This document shows positions 7,629 through 15,547 of a stretch of 35,285 bases of DNA, piece by piece. Origin of the DNA: Microcaldota archaeon (lineage in GTDB: Archaea; Micrarchaeota; Micrarchaeia; Norongarragalinales; SBBD01); assembly GCA_018819225.1 (NCBI GenBank), contig JAHJQN010000005.1, positions 1 through 35,285 on the forward strand. The letters are read 5' to 3'. The number at the start of each line of letters is the position of its first letter. Position 1 is the first letter of the stretch. The notes under the pieces are model-generated. The model was not told where the DNA came from and did not search any database. It saw only the letters and a list, made by a program, of their open reading frames with translations. Position numbers and translations under genes: made by a program.

Positions 7629-7671
7629 AATTTAAGGGATTGACCAGGAGACGATCACTGGCCCTTAAATT
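7629..7671. repeat. Inverted repeat / hairpin
   Basis: AATTTAAGGG (7629-7638) pairs perfectly with CCCTTAAATT (7662-7671). Inside it, CCAG (7644-7647) pairs with CTGG (7658-7661), giving a 14-bp stem with a one-sided 5-nt bulge and a 10-nt loop. There is no T-run after it. It sits between the transposase chimera and the orphan GC-rich ORF. Confidence 0.6.
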
Positions 7672-7692
7672 TAACGGCAAAAAACGCCAGGT

Positions 7693-8004
7693 TTGCGGTC
7701 GGGGTTCGGGAGCGAGTGCAAGCTCATGGTGTTCCACAGCAAGGCGTTCATGGGCTTCGAGGACGCGGACGTGGAGTGCATGGCCGGCGGGCTATTGGAC
7801 CACAGTTTCAAGGGCTTGGAGAAGCAATCGGAGCGCCTGCACAAAGCCTACAAGAAGCGGAAGGTCACGAAGCGGCGCCTGGCGAAGCTGCTGCTGAAGT
7901 TCGAGGATCTTGCTAAGTACGACAAGCGCGAGTTCCACTCGACGGCGAGGCTCGTGGCCCAGCAGAAGATGTTCGAATTCGAGAAGGAGCTCGCCAAGGA
8001 CTGA
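7693..8004 (+). CDS. Orphan GC-rich ORF, 103 residues, possibly a gene fragment
   Basis: I do not recognise the family. Codon use is strongly coding-like with G or C in most third positions (AAG, GAG, CTG and GAC dominate), more extreme than in the neighbours, which suggests a foreign origin. The first 35 residues are mixed; the rest is a Lys/Arg-rich helical stretch (KAYKKRKVTKRRLAKLLLK). The start is uncertain: TTG at 7693 or ATG at 7726, neither with a clear ribosome binding site or TATA box. It may be the 3' remainder of a longer gene cut off near the hairpin at 7629-7671. Confidence 0.4.
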   Translation: MRSGFGSECKLMVFHSKAFMGFEDADVECMAGGLLDHSFKGLEKQSERLHKAYKKRKVTKRRLAKLLLKFEDLAKYDKREFHSTARLVAQQKMFEFEKELAKD

Positions 8005-8015
8005 GCAAAGCCTGA

Positions 8016-9149
8016 TTAGCCGCTTAAAATGCTTACGAAAGGCGGCCAGCGCCAAAGTGAAAACGCGTTCTCGAAGAACGCTTCCACGGGAGCATAGAAC
8101 GCCTTGCTGGCGGAAACAGTCACGTTGTACAAGCCTTCAGGCAAGGGACGCAGCTCGCGAGGAGGCACCGCGCACGCATACGTAGCGTTTACCCCCTCAA
8201 CAGCCTTGCAGCCCACCCAAGCATACTCATGCGAAGCATTAAACGCCAAGTCAGCGCCCGAAACGCCTTCCCCGCACTCGTTGCCTAGAACCGCCTCGAA
8301 CTCCAAAGGCTCGTCCTTCGGATGCGGACCGCGCGGCTTCATTAGCGCGGGCTCCAGAATCGCCGTGATGTTGTACGAAACATGGGTCGAATTGGCGCTG
8401 AAATAGCAGCTTCCCTGGCTTTGCGTGAATTCGGTAAGCCAGAGCTGGTTTCCCACCTCGTACGAGCAGTCCGGGTTGAAGAGATACCGCACGTGTCCCG
8501 TGCCGTTCGTGAACGCGATCTGCGTTGCCGTGAAGTTATGACCGTCTTGAGTCAGGTGGAAGTACGCCTCGAAACCTGCTCCCAATGGCGTGTTCGTATC
8601 GTCATCCCAGATTCGAGCCGTTAGGTTGCGTGCGTCGAATCCTGGACGGAAAATGCTGACGTTGGCTCCGCTCACGATTTCAATGCGAATGTCGTCGGGC
8701 TCCAGCGAATACGGAATGACCGCCGTGCTCGCGTTCCAGCCGTCTCCGCTGGCGTTCCATTTGAACTCGCGAGCATTCTCACTCAAATATATGCCGCACG
8801 AACCAAACACGTACGGGAAGCTTACCGTGTCATTGAATCTCTCTTCCACGAAAGTCGAAAAAAGCAGTCTAAAGGGCAGGCCGGTCTGGTTGCGTTCCCA
8901 CAGCTGCACGGTCGCCCCGCCTTTTGGAGCCATGACGTCCACAGAATACGTGAACGTCTCTCCCCAACCCCCCGACTCGGGCGACACCAAAGGATTTTCC
9001 AACACGTAAGGAAGAAGCGCAGGCGAAATAATGGAACCAGCTAAAGAGGACTTTGAAAATAGAGTAGTAAGGCCAACGTCGTATGGAACTACGCTGTTTG
9101 CCAAGAACACTACGGCAAGCAGTGTAATTGCAAGAAAGCCATACTTCAT
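8016..9149 (-). CDS. Secreted sequon-rich surface protein, 377 residues
   Basis: The start is placed at ATG 9149, giving a signal peptide or anchor (MKYGFLAITLLAVVFLANS). An in-frame upstream start at 9245 would put the TATA box (9183-9190) inside the gene and is rejected. The mature part looks like beta-sandwich (Ig-like) domains with few Lys residues and about 13 N-x-S/T sequons, as in N-glycosylated archaeal envelope proteins. It has no catalytic motif that I recognise. The C-terminus (SLWRWPPFVSILSG) ends abruptly without the membrane anchor or sorting motif one might expect, and the orphan ORF lies 11 bp away on the other strand, so the gene may have been trimmed by recombination. Confidence 0.78.
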   Translation of the reverse strand: MKYGFLAITLLAVVFLANSVVPYDVGLTTLFSKSSLAGSIISPALLPYVLENPLVSPESGGWGETFTYSVDVMAPKGGATVQLWERNQTGLPFRLLFSTFVEERFNDTVSFPYVFGSCGIYLSENAREFKWNASGDGWNASTAVIPYSLEPDDIRIEIVSGANVSIFRPGFDARNLTARIWDDDTNTPLGAGFEAYFHLTQDGHNFTATQIAFTNGTGHVRYLFNPDCSYEVGNQLWLTEFTQSQGSCYFSANSTHVSYNITAILEPALMKPRGPHPKDEPLEFEAVLGNECGEGVSGADLAFNASHEYAWVGCKAVEGVNATYACAVPPRELRPLPEGLYNVTVSASKAFYAPVEAFFENAFSLWRWPPFVSILSG

Positions 9150-9182
9150 GACGGAACGCCGCTTTATTCTTGCACCAAAAAA

Positions 9183-9190
9183 ATTATAAC
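9183..9190 (-). promoter_or_regulatory. Box A promoter of the 377-residue surface protein
   Basis: GTTATAAT on the minus strand is centred about 37 bp before the ATG at 9149, predicting a leader of about 10 nt. Confidence 0.5.
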
Positions 9191-9247
9191 CCTTACTACT
9201 ATGATGCCCTCCGTTATCTTTGCGGGATTTCGCAAAAGGTTTCATTT

Positions 9248-12004
9248 TTACGCGGCCGGAAGAACCAAGTGGAACACTTGGCTGGAAGTCACATTGACAA
9301 GAGAGCTGTTGAAGCCGTAGTCAGGAGACTTAATTCCCGATACATTGTGCGGCGTATAGCAAGTTAGATTGCTCTGATCCACACAGCCGTTCGTATAAGC
9401 GTAAGCGCCCGTTGCGATATACTCCGTAAGAGCAAACCAACCGGCAAGTCCGTTTGCGGTTGTGGTTGTTTGAATCATCGGTGTTGAAGACGTGGCATTC
9501 ATGATATTCACCGATGCAGAATCGATCGGGCTTTCGCTAGAGTTTGTAACGTTAACCATCAACCAATACCCTACCGTCAAGTTTTGGGTTCCGCCAGCCC
9601 ACGACACCGAACTCCTGTTGAAGGAAACATTCAAAAATGAAATGTCCCAGACGCCAGTATCTAACCGGACGTCCGCATAGTTATCATCACAATCAGATGA
9701 GCAGGCTATAATCGTATCATTCGCAAAGGTGTGGTTGGACGCGGTACTCAACTGGAGGCCGTATTTTTTTCCTGTCCAAGTATTATTAATCATGGAATTG
9801 TTTGTATAGATGGTATGGTTTCCAACCAAGTGCAATCCGGCGCCTCCAGCTTGCACTACCCTATTGTTTTCTATTACGCTATTCCCGGTTGTTTGTAACA
9901 CTACCGCAGATCGGGCGGTATTAGTTGTTACATTGAACGTGTTATTGATTATTCGCAATCCTATACTGTCGGTAGAAAACAGGCCTGGTGAAGATGCCTG
10001 TGTTGCTGCAATAGTAATTTGATTGTTTTCAATCAAGGAGTTTGTTGCGGTAAGCGCAATGCCGATATTCAGTATGTTTACTGGATTAAGTTGTTGAATC
10101 TTGCAGTTTTTTACTTCTATATTAGAAACACTAAATGCTGTTACGCCATAAAAAGAGCCGCCATCGAGGTTTGCGGTCGAAAAATGAATCGTATGGCCGT
10201 TACAGTCGAGTTTTAGATCGGATGCCGCAACTGTAAAGCAGGTACCGGTGGAAGAGACGTCGTTTTTAAGAGTATAATCGCCATAAAGCGTGCCGCACGA
10301 GGACATCCATTCGGAGGTGAAGTTGACGCCGCTCGGCTTCGGTTTGGAGTCATAGTACAATTGGTTGGTTGTGCTGGCGGAGGGCTTCCAGCTGATGCTT
10401 ACTTTGATCGTGGAATTGAAGCGGAACACGTGGCCTTCTATAGGAATGCCTGAGTAGGTAAACTTCTGAATCGTGGAGTTCCAAGTCTCTGCCGAAAAGG
10501 CTTTGGAAACTTGCCAGATGTCAGTGCCGTCCTGCTGCCGTTCCGTGACCGTGATGTTGACTTCCTGCGTGGTAGAGGCATCCGAAGAACCCCATATCGT
10601 AATGGAAGCGTCCGAGGTTGCATTCAAGCCTTCCGACAAGAGCGGGTATAAGTAGAACAAGGTCGGGTCCGACCACTGGCTCGCGGTTACGGACACGTCG
10701 AGCACATCGTCCACACTGTCTTGCGGGGGAACGGAGTCCATGAGATTGCGCGTGTTTTCATTCACGTTTGTGACGTTCTGCGGAGAAGCGTTATGGAGGT
10801 AGTAGGGAGGCACTTGAGTAGGCGCGTACGTCACGTTTAAGACCGGGCCCGTAGAGGTATAGGGTTCCAGGCCGCGGACACGAACTTCCGCGTAGTGCTT
10901 GGTCTGATTCGTCCAGTTCTCGACGTCGCTCTTCAGCCGGTAGTCCGTAAATCCGTCGAGATCCAGATTGGAAACCGCCACGGTCTTATTGTGGTAGCCA
11001 TTCGCGTTCCAGTCGGCGTCGAACAGCCAGCCTTCGGCGGTCGTGCAGGCCTCCCAGTCCGACGTATCCAGTGCGCCTTCCAGGCAGTCATGACCTGAAG
11101 TCACGTTGAGGTTTATTGCGTCGCCGTAGGTCTTGGAAACGTAGAACCAAAGCGCTGCATCCAACAATTCGGTTCCCGCCGGAATCTCCGACGTGTCGAA
11201 CGAGTAATAGACGCGGTAGTTGTTAAAATCAACATCATGAGGGCAGAATGCATTTTGTGTGAGCGCCTCTACGCCGAGCTTGGCCATCCCACTGAGGTTG
11301 TTCGACGTCATCGAAGTAACGGGAACGCAGTCTTCCCCCGTATAATCATACACCACGGTCTGCCGGATGTACCCGTCCCTAACGTTTCCTTGGAGCTTGA
11401 AAATCGGGTCTAAAAACAGGGCGTCTTGCTCTTGAACGCCCGAGACCACGAACCCCGTTGAATCCACGGAGGAAAGCGGAAACCCCGAAGCCGGCAAATC
11501 GGTCAAGTCGAGCATGGCGTCTTCCTTGAAGTACAGCACCTCGCCTTCCGAACGAATTTCGTGGGCTTCAATCCCCTGCATGGACATGATTTTCATGCCC
11601 GCCGCCTCCAAACGGTTCCGAAGCCCTGCAGGAATATTTGAAAGCGTTAACGCGAACTTCCAATTTTTCCCTTTCGTGAGGTCTATGCCTCCCTCAACTC
11701 CCGGCCAGGCTTCCTGAAGTTGGGCTAGCGACATTTGCTCGCCACCCACCACGAAAACGTACTCAAATCTGACGGAGTACGTGGGCGCACGGAACAAGAG
11801 TTCCCCGTTTGCATATACCAACCCATACACATCGGAAAAAGCCTGCCAGCTTCCTTCATGAAAAACATTAACCGGATAGGAATACAGGGTAAGCGCATGG
11901 GAGCTGCCAGCAAGCTCGGGTTCATCAGCAGTTGCAGAAATGGGTTCCGCGCCAACCCAAGCACTGACAACTAGCACCATAAAAATAGCGTAAAACAACC
12001 GCAT
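9248..12004 (-). CDS. Secreted surface protein with DNRLRE-like and parallel beta-helix domains, 918 residues
   Basis: ATG at 12004 is chosen because it is preceded by GGGGGTGA (a strong ribosome binding site) and a TATA box at 12050-12058; an in-frame start at 12094 would swallow both. It begins with a signal peptide (MRLFYAIFMVLVVSAWVGA). Residues of about 240-400 resemble a DNRLRE surface domain (VYYSFDTSEIPAGTELLDAA). A linker with repeated N-x-T sites follows. Residues of about 590-800 form a right-handed parallel beta-helix of the NosD/pectin-lyase type, with the hallmark LDCNGHTI and many short turns rich in NN. About 30 N-glycosylation sequons are present. The likely role is an envelope or adhesion protein, possibly sugar-binding; enzymatic activity is not evident. 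Confidence 0.82.
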   Translation of the reverse strand: MRLFYAIFMVLVVSAWVGAEPISATADEPELAGSSHALTLYSYPVNVFHEGSWQAFSDVYGLVYANGELLFRAPTYSVRFEYVFVVGGEQMSLAQLQEAWPGVEGGIDLTKGKNWKFALTLSNIPAGLRNRLEAAGMKIMSMQGIEAHEIRSEGEVLYFKEDAMLDLTDLPASGFPLSSVDSTGFVVSGVQEQDALFLDPIFKLQGNVRDGYIRQTVVYDYTGEDCVPVTSMTSNNLSGMAKLGVEALTQNAFCPHDVDFNNYRVYYSFDTSEIPAGTELLDAALWFYVSKTYGDAINLNVTSGHDCLEGALDTSDWEACTTAEGWLFDADWNANGYHNKTVAVSNLDLDGFTDYRLKSDVENWTNQTKHYAEVRVRGLEPYTSTGPVLNVTYAPTQVPPYYLHNASPQNVTNVNENTRNLMDSVPPQDSVDDVLDVSVTASQWSDPTLFYLYPLLSEGLNATSDASITIWGSSDASTTQEVNITVTERQQDGTDIWQVSKAFSAETWNSTIQKFTYSGIPIEGHVFRFNSTIKVSISWKPSASTTNQLYYDSKPKPSGVNFTSEWMSSCGTLYGDYTLKNDVSSTGTCFTVAASDLKLDCNGHTIHFSTANLDGGSFYGVTAFSVSNIEVKNCKIQQLNPVNILNIGIALTATNSLIENNQITIAATQASSPGLFSTDSIGLRIINNTFNVTTNTARSAVVLQTTGNSVIENNRVVQAGGAGLHLVGNHTIYTNNSMINNTWTGKKYGLQLSTASNHTFANDTIIACSSDCDDNYADVRLDTGVWDISFLNVSFNRSSVSWAGGTQNLTVGYWLMVNVTNSSESPIDSASVNIMNATSSTPMIQTTTTANGLAGWFALTEYIATGAYAYTNGCVDQSNLTCYTPHNVSGIKSPDYGFNSSLVNVTSSQVFHLVLPAA

Positions 12005-12049
12005 ACCTTTCACCCCCTCAGGAAGATGAAAGAAAGCAGCACAGCCTCC

Positions 12050-12058
12050 TATAAAAAG
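12050..12058 (-). promoter_or_regulatory. Box A promoter of the beta-helix surface protein
   Basis: CTTTTTATA on the minus strand is centred 50 bp before the ATG at 12004. This gives a leader of about 24 nt carrying the GGGGGTGA ribosome binding site. Confidence 0.6.
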
Positions 12059-12331
12059 TTTGTGATGGCGTGGCTCCGGAATCCCAAACCACACTATATC
12101 TACCGCATTAAATAAATCCTATTGCGTCCGAGCTCTTTCTTTTCTTTATCCATCCAAATCGAGTTATCGATTATAAGCTTTGGTCCGAAACGAATCTTCT
12201 TTCGTCTCCTGCCAAACGGAGCAGCGATTAAAAAGACTGGCCCGGTTATTGGATGCGGACATGCGGCGTTTGCTTTCGTGCCCGGCGAGTATGTTGGGTT
12301 TGCGAGGAGAGGAACGTAGACGGGGTCTGAG
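12059..12331. other. Intergenic region between the surface gene and the tRNA
   Basis: No supported gene lies here; the ORFs that can be drawn overlap the tRNA or lack signals. It holds a perfect 6-bp hairpin (AATCGA at 12157, TCGATT at 12167) and a second TATA-like element (near 12169-12178, minus strand) that could drive the surface gene with a long leader. Confidence 0.4.
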
Positions 12332-12475
12332 TGCCTAGGGCGAGATTTGAACACGCGACCTCCAGATTTCACGAAGAAATCATTTGTTTAGTCATTGCCC
12401 TATAACGCGGGCTCTTTACTCATGAAGATTCGATCTTTATGAGTCTGGCGCTCTAACCAACTGAGCTACCTAGGC
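12332..12475 (-). tRNA. tRNA-Met (CAT), elongator, with intron
   Basis: The cloverleaf folds by eye. The acceptor is GCCTAGG/CCTAGGC, the D-arm GCTC/GAGC, the anticodon stem CCAGA/TCTGG with loop CTCATAA (anticodon CAT), the variable loop AGGTC, and the T-arm GCGTG-TTCAAAT-CTCGC (one mismatch), with discriminator A. CCA is not encoded. The G1-C72 pair and the GCTCAG..TGGTTAGAGC block match archaeal elongator tRNA-Met, not initiator (A1-U72). A 70-nt intron interrupts the anticodon loop after position 37, the canonical archaeal site. A box A lies 27 bp upstream. Confidence 0.9.
12368..12437 (-). other. tRNA-Met intron (about 70 nt)
   Basis: It is inserted between positions 37 and 38 of the anticodon loop. 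Its 5' part (AGAT, CGA, ATCT, then ATGAG) can pair with itself and with the anticodon loop CTCAT, which hides the anticodon in the precursor. Archaeal tRNA endonuclease cuts bulge-helix-bulge structures at this place. Boundaries are good to within a base or two. Confidence 0.75.
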
Positions 12476-12497
12476 GTGAAAGAATTTGAGCAGCCCA

Positions 12498-12508
12498 ATA
12501 AATAAAAA
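12498..12508 (-). promoter_or_regulatory. Box A promoter of the tRNA-Met gene
   Basis: TTTTTATTTAT on the minus strand is centred about 27 bp before the first tRNA base. Read on the plus strand the same AT-rich block (ATAAATAAAAA) could serve as box A for the divergent gene at 12561. Confidence 0.6.
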
Positions 12509-12560
12509 GGGAGTGCGTACTACAGGCTAGCATAAACGGAGTGAAGAGGTTTCAAGTAAT

Positions 12561-13583
12561 ATGACCGACCTATTCCTGCAGACTGCCGTACTGCTTGAAA
12601 CCAACTACGTGTTCATCCTTCCCGTTCTAGCGGTCATCGCGCTCACGTTCACCAACAAACGCGCCGTTTTTCTCATGGCGTTGCTTGCAACGGTGCTCCT
12701 CATCGGACCATTGAAGTTGCTCCATCAAGAGGACCGGCCGTGCGAATACATGCAATCCATCGTGTTATGCGATGGAACCTTCGGATTCCCCAGCGGGCAC
12801 GCGTCCACCGCGTTCGTACTCGCGCTCGGAACACTTGGAACGTACGCGTTCTTCTTTTTCATGCCCCTCGCGCTCTTCATCGCGTATACGCGCATGTACC
12901 TCGTCGTGCATACGTTGACGCAAGTCACGGCAGGCATAGGACTCGGAGCGCTGGTTTTCGCTATAGTAGATAGCTTGTGGCAAGCCCGCATGGGAAAAGA
13001 AGAAAAGAAACGCGTGTTGAAACGCAAGGAATGGAAGCGGCAAGCTTTTCACGCCGCGTTCGGTATCGCCGTCATCGCCCTCGTATTCGTTCTGGAATGG
13101 GAAACCGTTCTTTTGCTGTTGATTGCCGGCCTTTTCTTCGGGGGGATTACGTTGAACGCGTCCATGCTCAAGATTAATACGAGTATCATCGATCGTCTCG
13201 TGCACTTGTTTGAACGCAAAAGCGCGCCGTTTCCAGGGAAAGGAGCGTTTTATTACTTGACGGGCGTGTTGGTGCTGCTCACGTTCTCGCGCACCCTGGA
13301 ATTCGGTTTGGCGGGCATCGCGATTCTCGCGATCGCGGACGCGTTAAGCACGCTGATCGGAATTCATTTGGGTAAGCACGCGCTGGCGTGGAACCCGAGC
13401 AAGAGCCGGGAAGGCCTGATCGCGTTCTTTGTTTCCGGAACCGTGGTCGCGTTCCCGTTCATTGGAATAACAAGCCTATTATTCGCGATCGTCCTAGCAT
13501 TTGTGGAAACCATTGATTTTCATTTGGATGACAACCTATTGATTTCCGTGGCAGCAGTGGTTCTCAGTTTCCTGTTGGCGTGA
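12561..13583 (+). CDS. PAP2 phosphatase / polyprenol (dolichol) kinase fusion
   Basis: This 340-residue multi-TM protein has two enzymes in one chain. Residues 1-140 are a PAP2 lipid phosphatase: K52-x6-R59-P60, PSGH (77-80) and TRMYLVVHTLTQ, which is the SR-x5-H-x3-D motif with Arg111 and His117 kept but the last Asp replaced by Gln121. Residues 160-340 match archaeal CTP-dependent dolichol/polyprenol kinases: AIADALSTLIG (Asp260), then NPSKSREGLIAFF. PAP2 enzymes release the diphosphate of a used lipid carrier; the kinase re-phosphorylates the alcohol. A fusion would suit recycling of the glycan lipid carrier. It is four bases upstream of tmk, so co-transcribed. GAGGT 10 bp before the ATG is a plausible ribosome binding site. 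Confidence 0.82.
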   Translation: MTDLFLQTAVLLETNYVFILPVLAVIALTFTNKRAVFLMALLATVLLIGPLKLLHQEDRPCEYMQSIVLCDGTFGFPSGHASTAFVLALGTLGTYAFFFFMPLALFIAYTRMYLVVHTLTQVTAGIGLGALVFAIVDSLWQARMGKEEKKRVLKRKEWKRQAFHAAFGIAVIALVFVLEWETVLLLLIAGLFFGGITLNASMLKINTSIIDRLVHLFERKSAPFPGKGAFYYLTGVLVLLTFSRTLEFGLAGIAILAIADALSTLIGIHLGKHALAWNPSKSREGLIAFFVSGTVVAFPFIGITSLLFAIVLAFVETIDFHLDDNLLISVAAVVLSFLLA

Positions 13584-13587
13584 TAAC

Positions 13588-14241
13588 ATGAAAGGAAAGC
13601 TCATTGTTTTGGAGGGAGTGGACGCGAGCGGCAAGCACACGCAAGCGCTGCTCTTGAAAAAAAACTTGGATAAGGAAGGCTATGGAACCGAAATCATTGC
13701 GTTTCCAACTTACGATACCTCCATGGGGAGTTTAGTCAAGAAATACTTGCACGGAGAATTCGGGGATTTGGAGTCGTTACCTCCGGAAATACCCGCCATG
13801 CTTTACGCGGCGGACCGCATGCAGCACAAGCAAGCGATTCAGAATCGATTATCGGCAGGTAAAATCTTGATCGCCGATCGTTACGTTCAAAGCAATCTGT
13901 ATCAAGCCGCTAAAATTCAAGGGGAACAATCACAAGGAGCATTTATTCAATGGCTGAAACAACTGGAGGCGAGTTTACCGGCTGCGGATCAAGTGATTTT
14001 CTTTAACGTTCCAACTTCTCACGCTAGGAAGCTCATGGAGCTCCGCGGAAGGAAACCAGATTTGCATGAGCAGGATGAAGCGTTCTTGGAACGCGTCCGC
14101 CAGTTGTACTTGAAGGAAGCCAAGCGACTGAATTGGATCGTCATTGATGGATTTCAGGGAAATGCGTTGAGAAGTAAAGAAGATATTGCGGAGGATGTCC
14201 TGCGAGTCGTCAAACCCGTTTTAACGAATAAGAAGACTTAA
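13588..14241 (+). CDS. tmk: Thymidylate kinase
   Basis: This is a 217-residue P-loop kinase that converts dTMP to dTDP in the cytoplasm. The P-loop is GVDASGKHT (10-18; Lys16), and the DRY motif with the dTMP-binding RYVQSNLYQA follows near residue 95. A lid-like RGRKPDLHE segment lies near residue 150. Length and order fit Tmk. It starts 4 bp after the PAP2/kinase fusion, without its own promoter, and its stop codon overlaps the stop codon of the convergent DUF373 gene. Confidence 0.92.
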   Translation: MKGKLIVLEGVDASGKHTQALLLKKNLDKEGYGTEIIAFPTYDTSMGSLVKKYLHGEFGDLESLPPEIPAMLYAADRMQHKQAIQNRLSAGKILIADRYVQSNLYQAAKIQGEQSQGAFIQWLKQLEASLPAADQVIFFNVPTSHARKLMELRGRKPDLHEQDEAFLERVRQLYLKEAKRLNWIVIDGFQGNALRSKEDIAEDVLRVVKPVLTNKKT

Positions 14242-15473
14242 TAGCGAATAACGAGTTTGTCCCCCACGTGCGTGATGTGGTCGAACACGAAATCGATTTT
14301 CTGGCCCGTAGAGGTTTGCACGAGAAACGTTTCCTGGCGCTTGTTAACTCCCACGATCTTTCCAATGAATCCGCCGACTTCCGTATACACTTGCTTGCCT
14401 TCCAAGTTCATTTTCGATATGAAGCCGTTCTTGAACTCGCGCGCAAGATAGATGACGAGGTACATGGCCACGATGGTGAAAAGCAGTGAAAGGAAGAACT
14501 CGGAAAAACTGAGCGTGCCGATCACCCAATCCGCTGCATTCGTGGCAATCATCCATAAAAGCACGACCGCCATCGCGGAAACGGCGAATCCCGGCAGGCG
14601 ATAGCGCTGGTTGTGCACGTACTCGCTCAAGTTTTCGACGAGCTGGCCTCCAATAATCAAGATAAGGGATATGGGGAATAACAACAAGAAGTCCTTCAAT
14701 ACGTACGCGCCAATGCGCGCGATATTCGTCACGCCTTCCTTTTGCAAGGTTCCAAAACGCGAAGCCGCCAGATAGATGGATACGAGCACCAAACTGGCGG
14801 CCGCAAAATAGAATATGAACGATGCGCGCTCCAGAGAAAACTCGGTTCGGGACGCGCCTCGAAATAACCGGTCCTCGAACCCGAACCCTTTGAAGATGAG
14901 GTACGCGCCAAGCAATCCCACGAAAATACGCAATCCCAACTCTTGGAAAAAGAACACTAGAATCAACAGCAATCCCGGAATGCCGAACACGATGCGCGCG
15001 AAATGCGGCTCCTTCAACTTCTCCAGCAAAACGAAATACGTTTTCTCGAGTTCCTTGGTTTGCTTGACGACGACGTTGCGCACGCTGTTGATGCGCACAC
15101 GCGATTGAATTAATGGAATGACTTGGTCGTCGCTCGCGCCATCGGATACGAATACGCACGCTTCCGGGCGCAAGCGCTCAATGACTTTCTCCAATTGTTT
15201 CACGACTTCCCGGTCCGCGTAATACCCGAGCCGCGAACTCCCCGTAATCGTTACTACTTCCGCCTGCAAACCCTGTTTCTGCAGATCGTCAGCGGTTTTA
15301 ACGGCCTCGAAAATAGTGTTTCCGTCGGTATCCGTGGGATCTGCGATCGCGAACTTGGTGGCCGCATCAATATTCGCTTTTTTTCCGATCACGGGTCCTT
15401 TCACGCGGGCCTTCTCACCGAGATCGTTGTCCCAGTCCACGTTCAAAACCATTAATCGCTTGGGTTCCGCCAT
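14238..15473 (-). CDS. DUF373 (COG2237) archaeal membrane protein
   Basis: This 411-residue protein comes from ATG 15473, which has CGGGAG upstream as ribosome binding site; a TTG at 15494 is possible but weaker. Residues 1-140 form a soluble alpha/beta domain (LMVLNVDWDNDLG, VFVSDGASDDQVIP), then about six to seven TM helices, then a C-terminal soluble beta domain (VGGFIGKIVGV, HITHVGDKLVI) reminiscent of mechanosensitive-channel or SH3-like barrels. This matches the archaeal DUF373/COG2237 family, which has no established function. Its 3' end overlaps tmk by 4 bp, tail to tail. Confidence 0.85.
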   Translation of the reverse strand: MAEPKRLMVLNVDWDNDLGEKARVKGPVIGKKANIDAATKFAIADPTDTDGNTIFEAVKTADDLQKQGLQAEVVTITGSSRLGYYADREVVKQLEKVIERLRPEACVFVSDGASDDQVIPLIQSRVRINSVRNVVVKQTKELEKTYFVLLEKLKEPHFARIVFGIPGLLLILVFFFQELGLRIFVGLLGAYLIFKGFGFEDRLFRGASRTEFSLERASFIFYFAAASLVLVSIYLAASRFGTLQKEGVTNIARIGAYVLKDFLLLFPISLILIIGGQLVENLSEYVHNQRYRLPGFAVSAMAVVLLWMIATNAADWVIGTLSFSEFFLSLLFTIVAMYLVIYLAREFKNGFISKMNLEGKQVYTEVGGFIGKIVGVNKRQETFLVQTSTGQKIDFVFDHITHVGDKLVIRY

Positions 15474-15519
15474 GACTATCTCCCGATCGTTCAAGCTTCA
15501 AAAGAAAAAAGCGCGACGA

Positions 15520-15531
15520 GGTATTTATATG
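15520..15531 (-). promoter_or_regulatory. Box A promoter of the DUF373 gene
   Basis: CATATAAATACC on the minus strand is centred about 53 bp before the ATG at 15473, giving a leader of about 27 nt with the CGGGAG ribosome binding site. Confidence 0.55.
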
Positions 15532-15547
15532 CAAGGGTTTTCTGCAC

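Noticed and set aside
7562..7630. A 22-codon ORF behind the AT-rich palindrome near 7547-7560
   Set aside because: The box A would be too close to the ATG, codon use is random, and nothing downstream supports it.
8016..8100. A frameshift at the 3' end of the 377-residue surface gene
   Set aside because: The abrupt C-terminus is odd, but no other frame continues with a convincing anchor or domain, so a frameshift cannot be shown.
12100..12372. A 90-residue minus-strand ORF upstream of the beta-helix surface gene
   Set aside because: It overlaps the 3' exon of the tRNA-Met gene and has no promoter or ribosome binding site; its sequence is not protein-like.
14344..15159. A 271-residue minus-strand ORF inside the DUF373 gene
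   Set aside because: It is an out-of-frame shadow of the DUF373 coding sequence, Arg/His-rich and without start signals.
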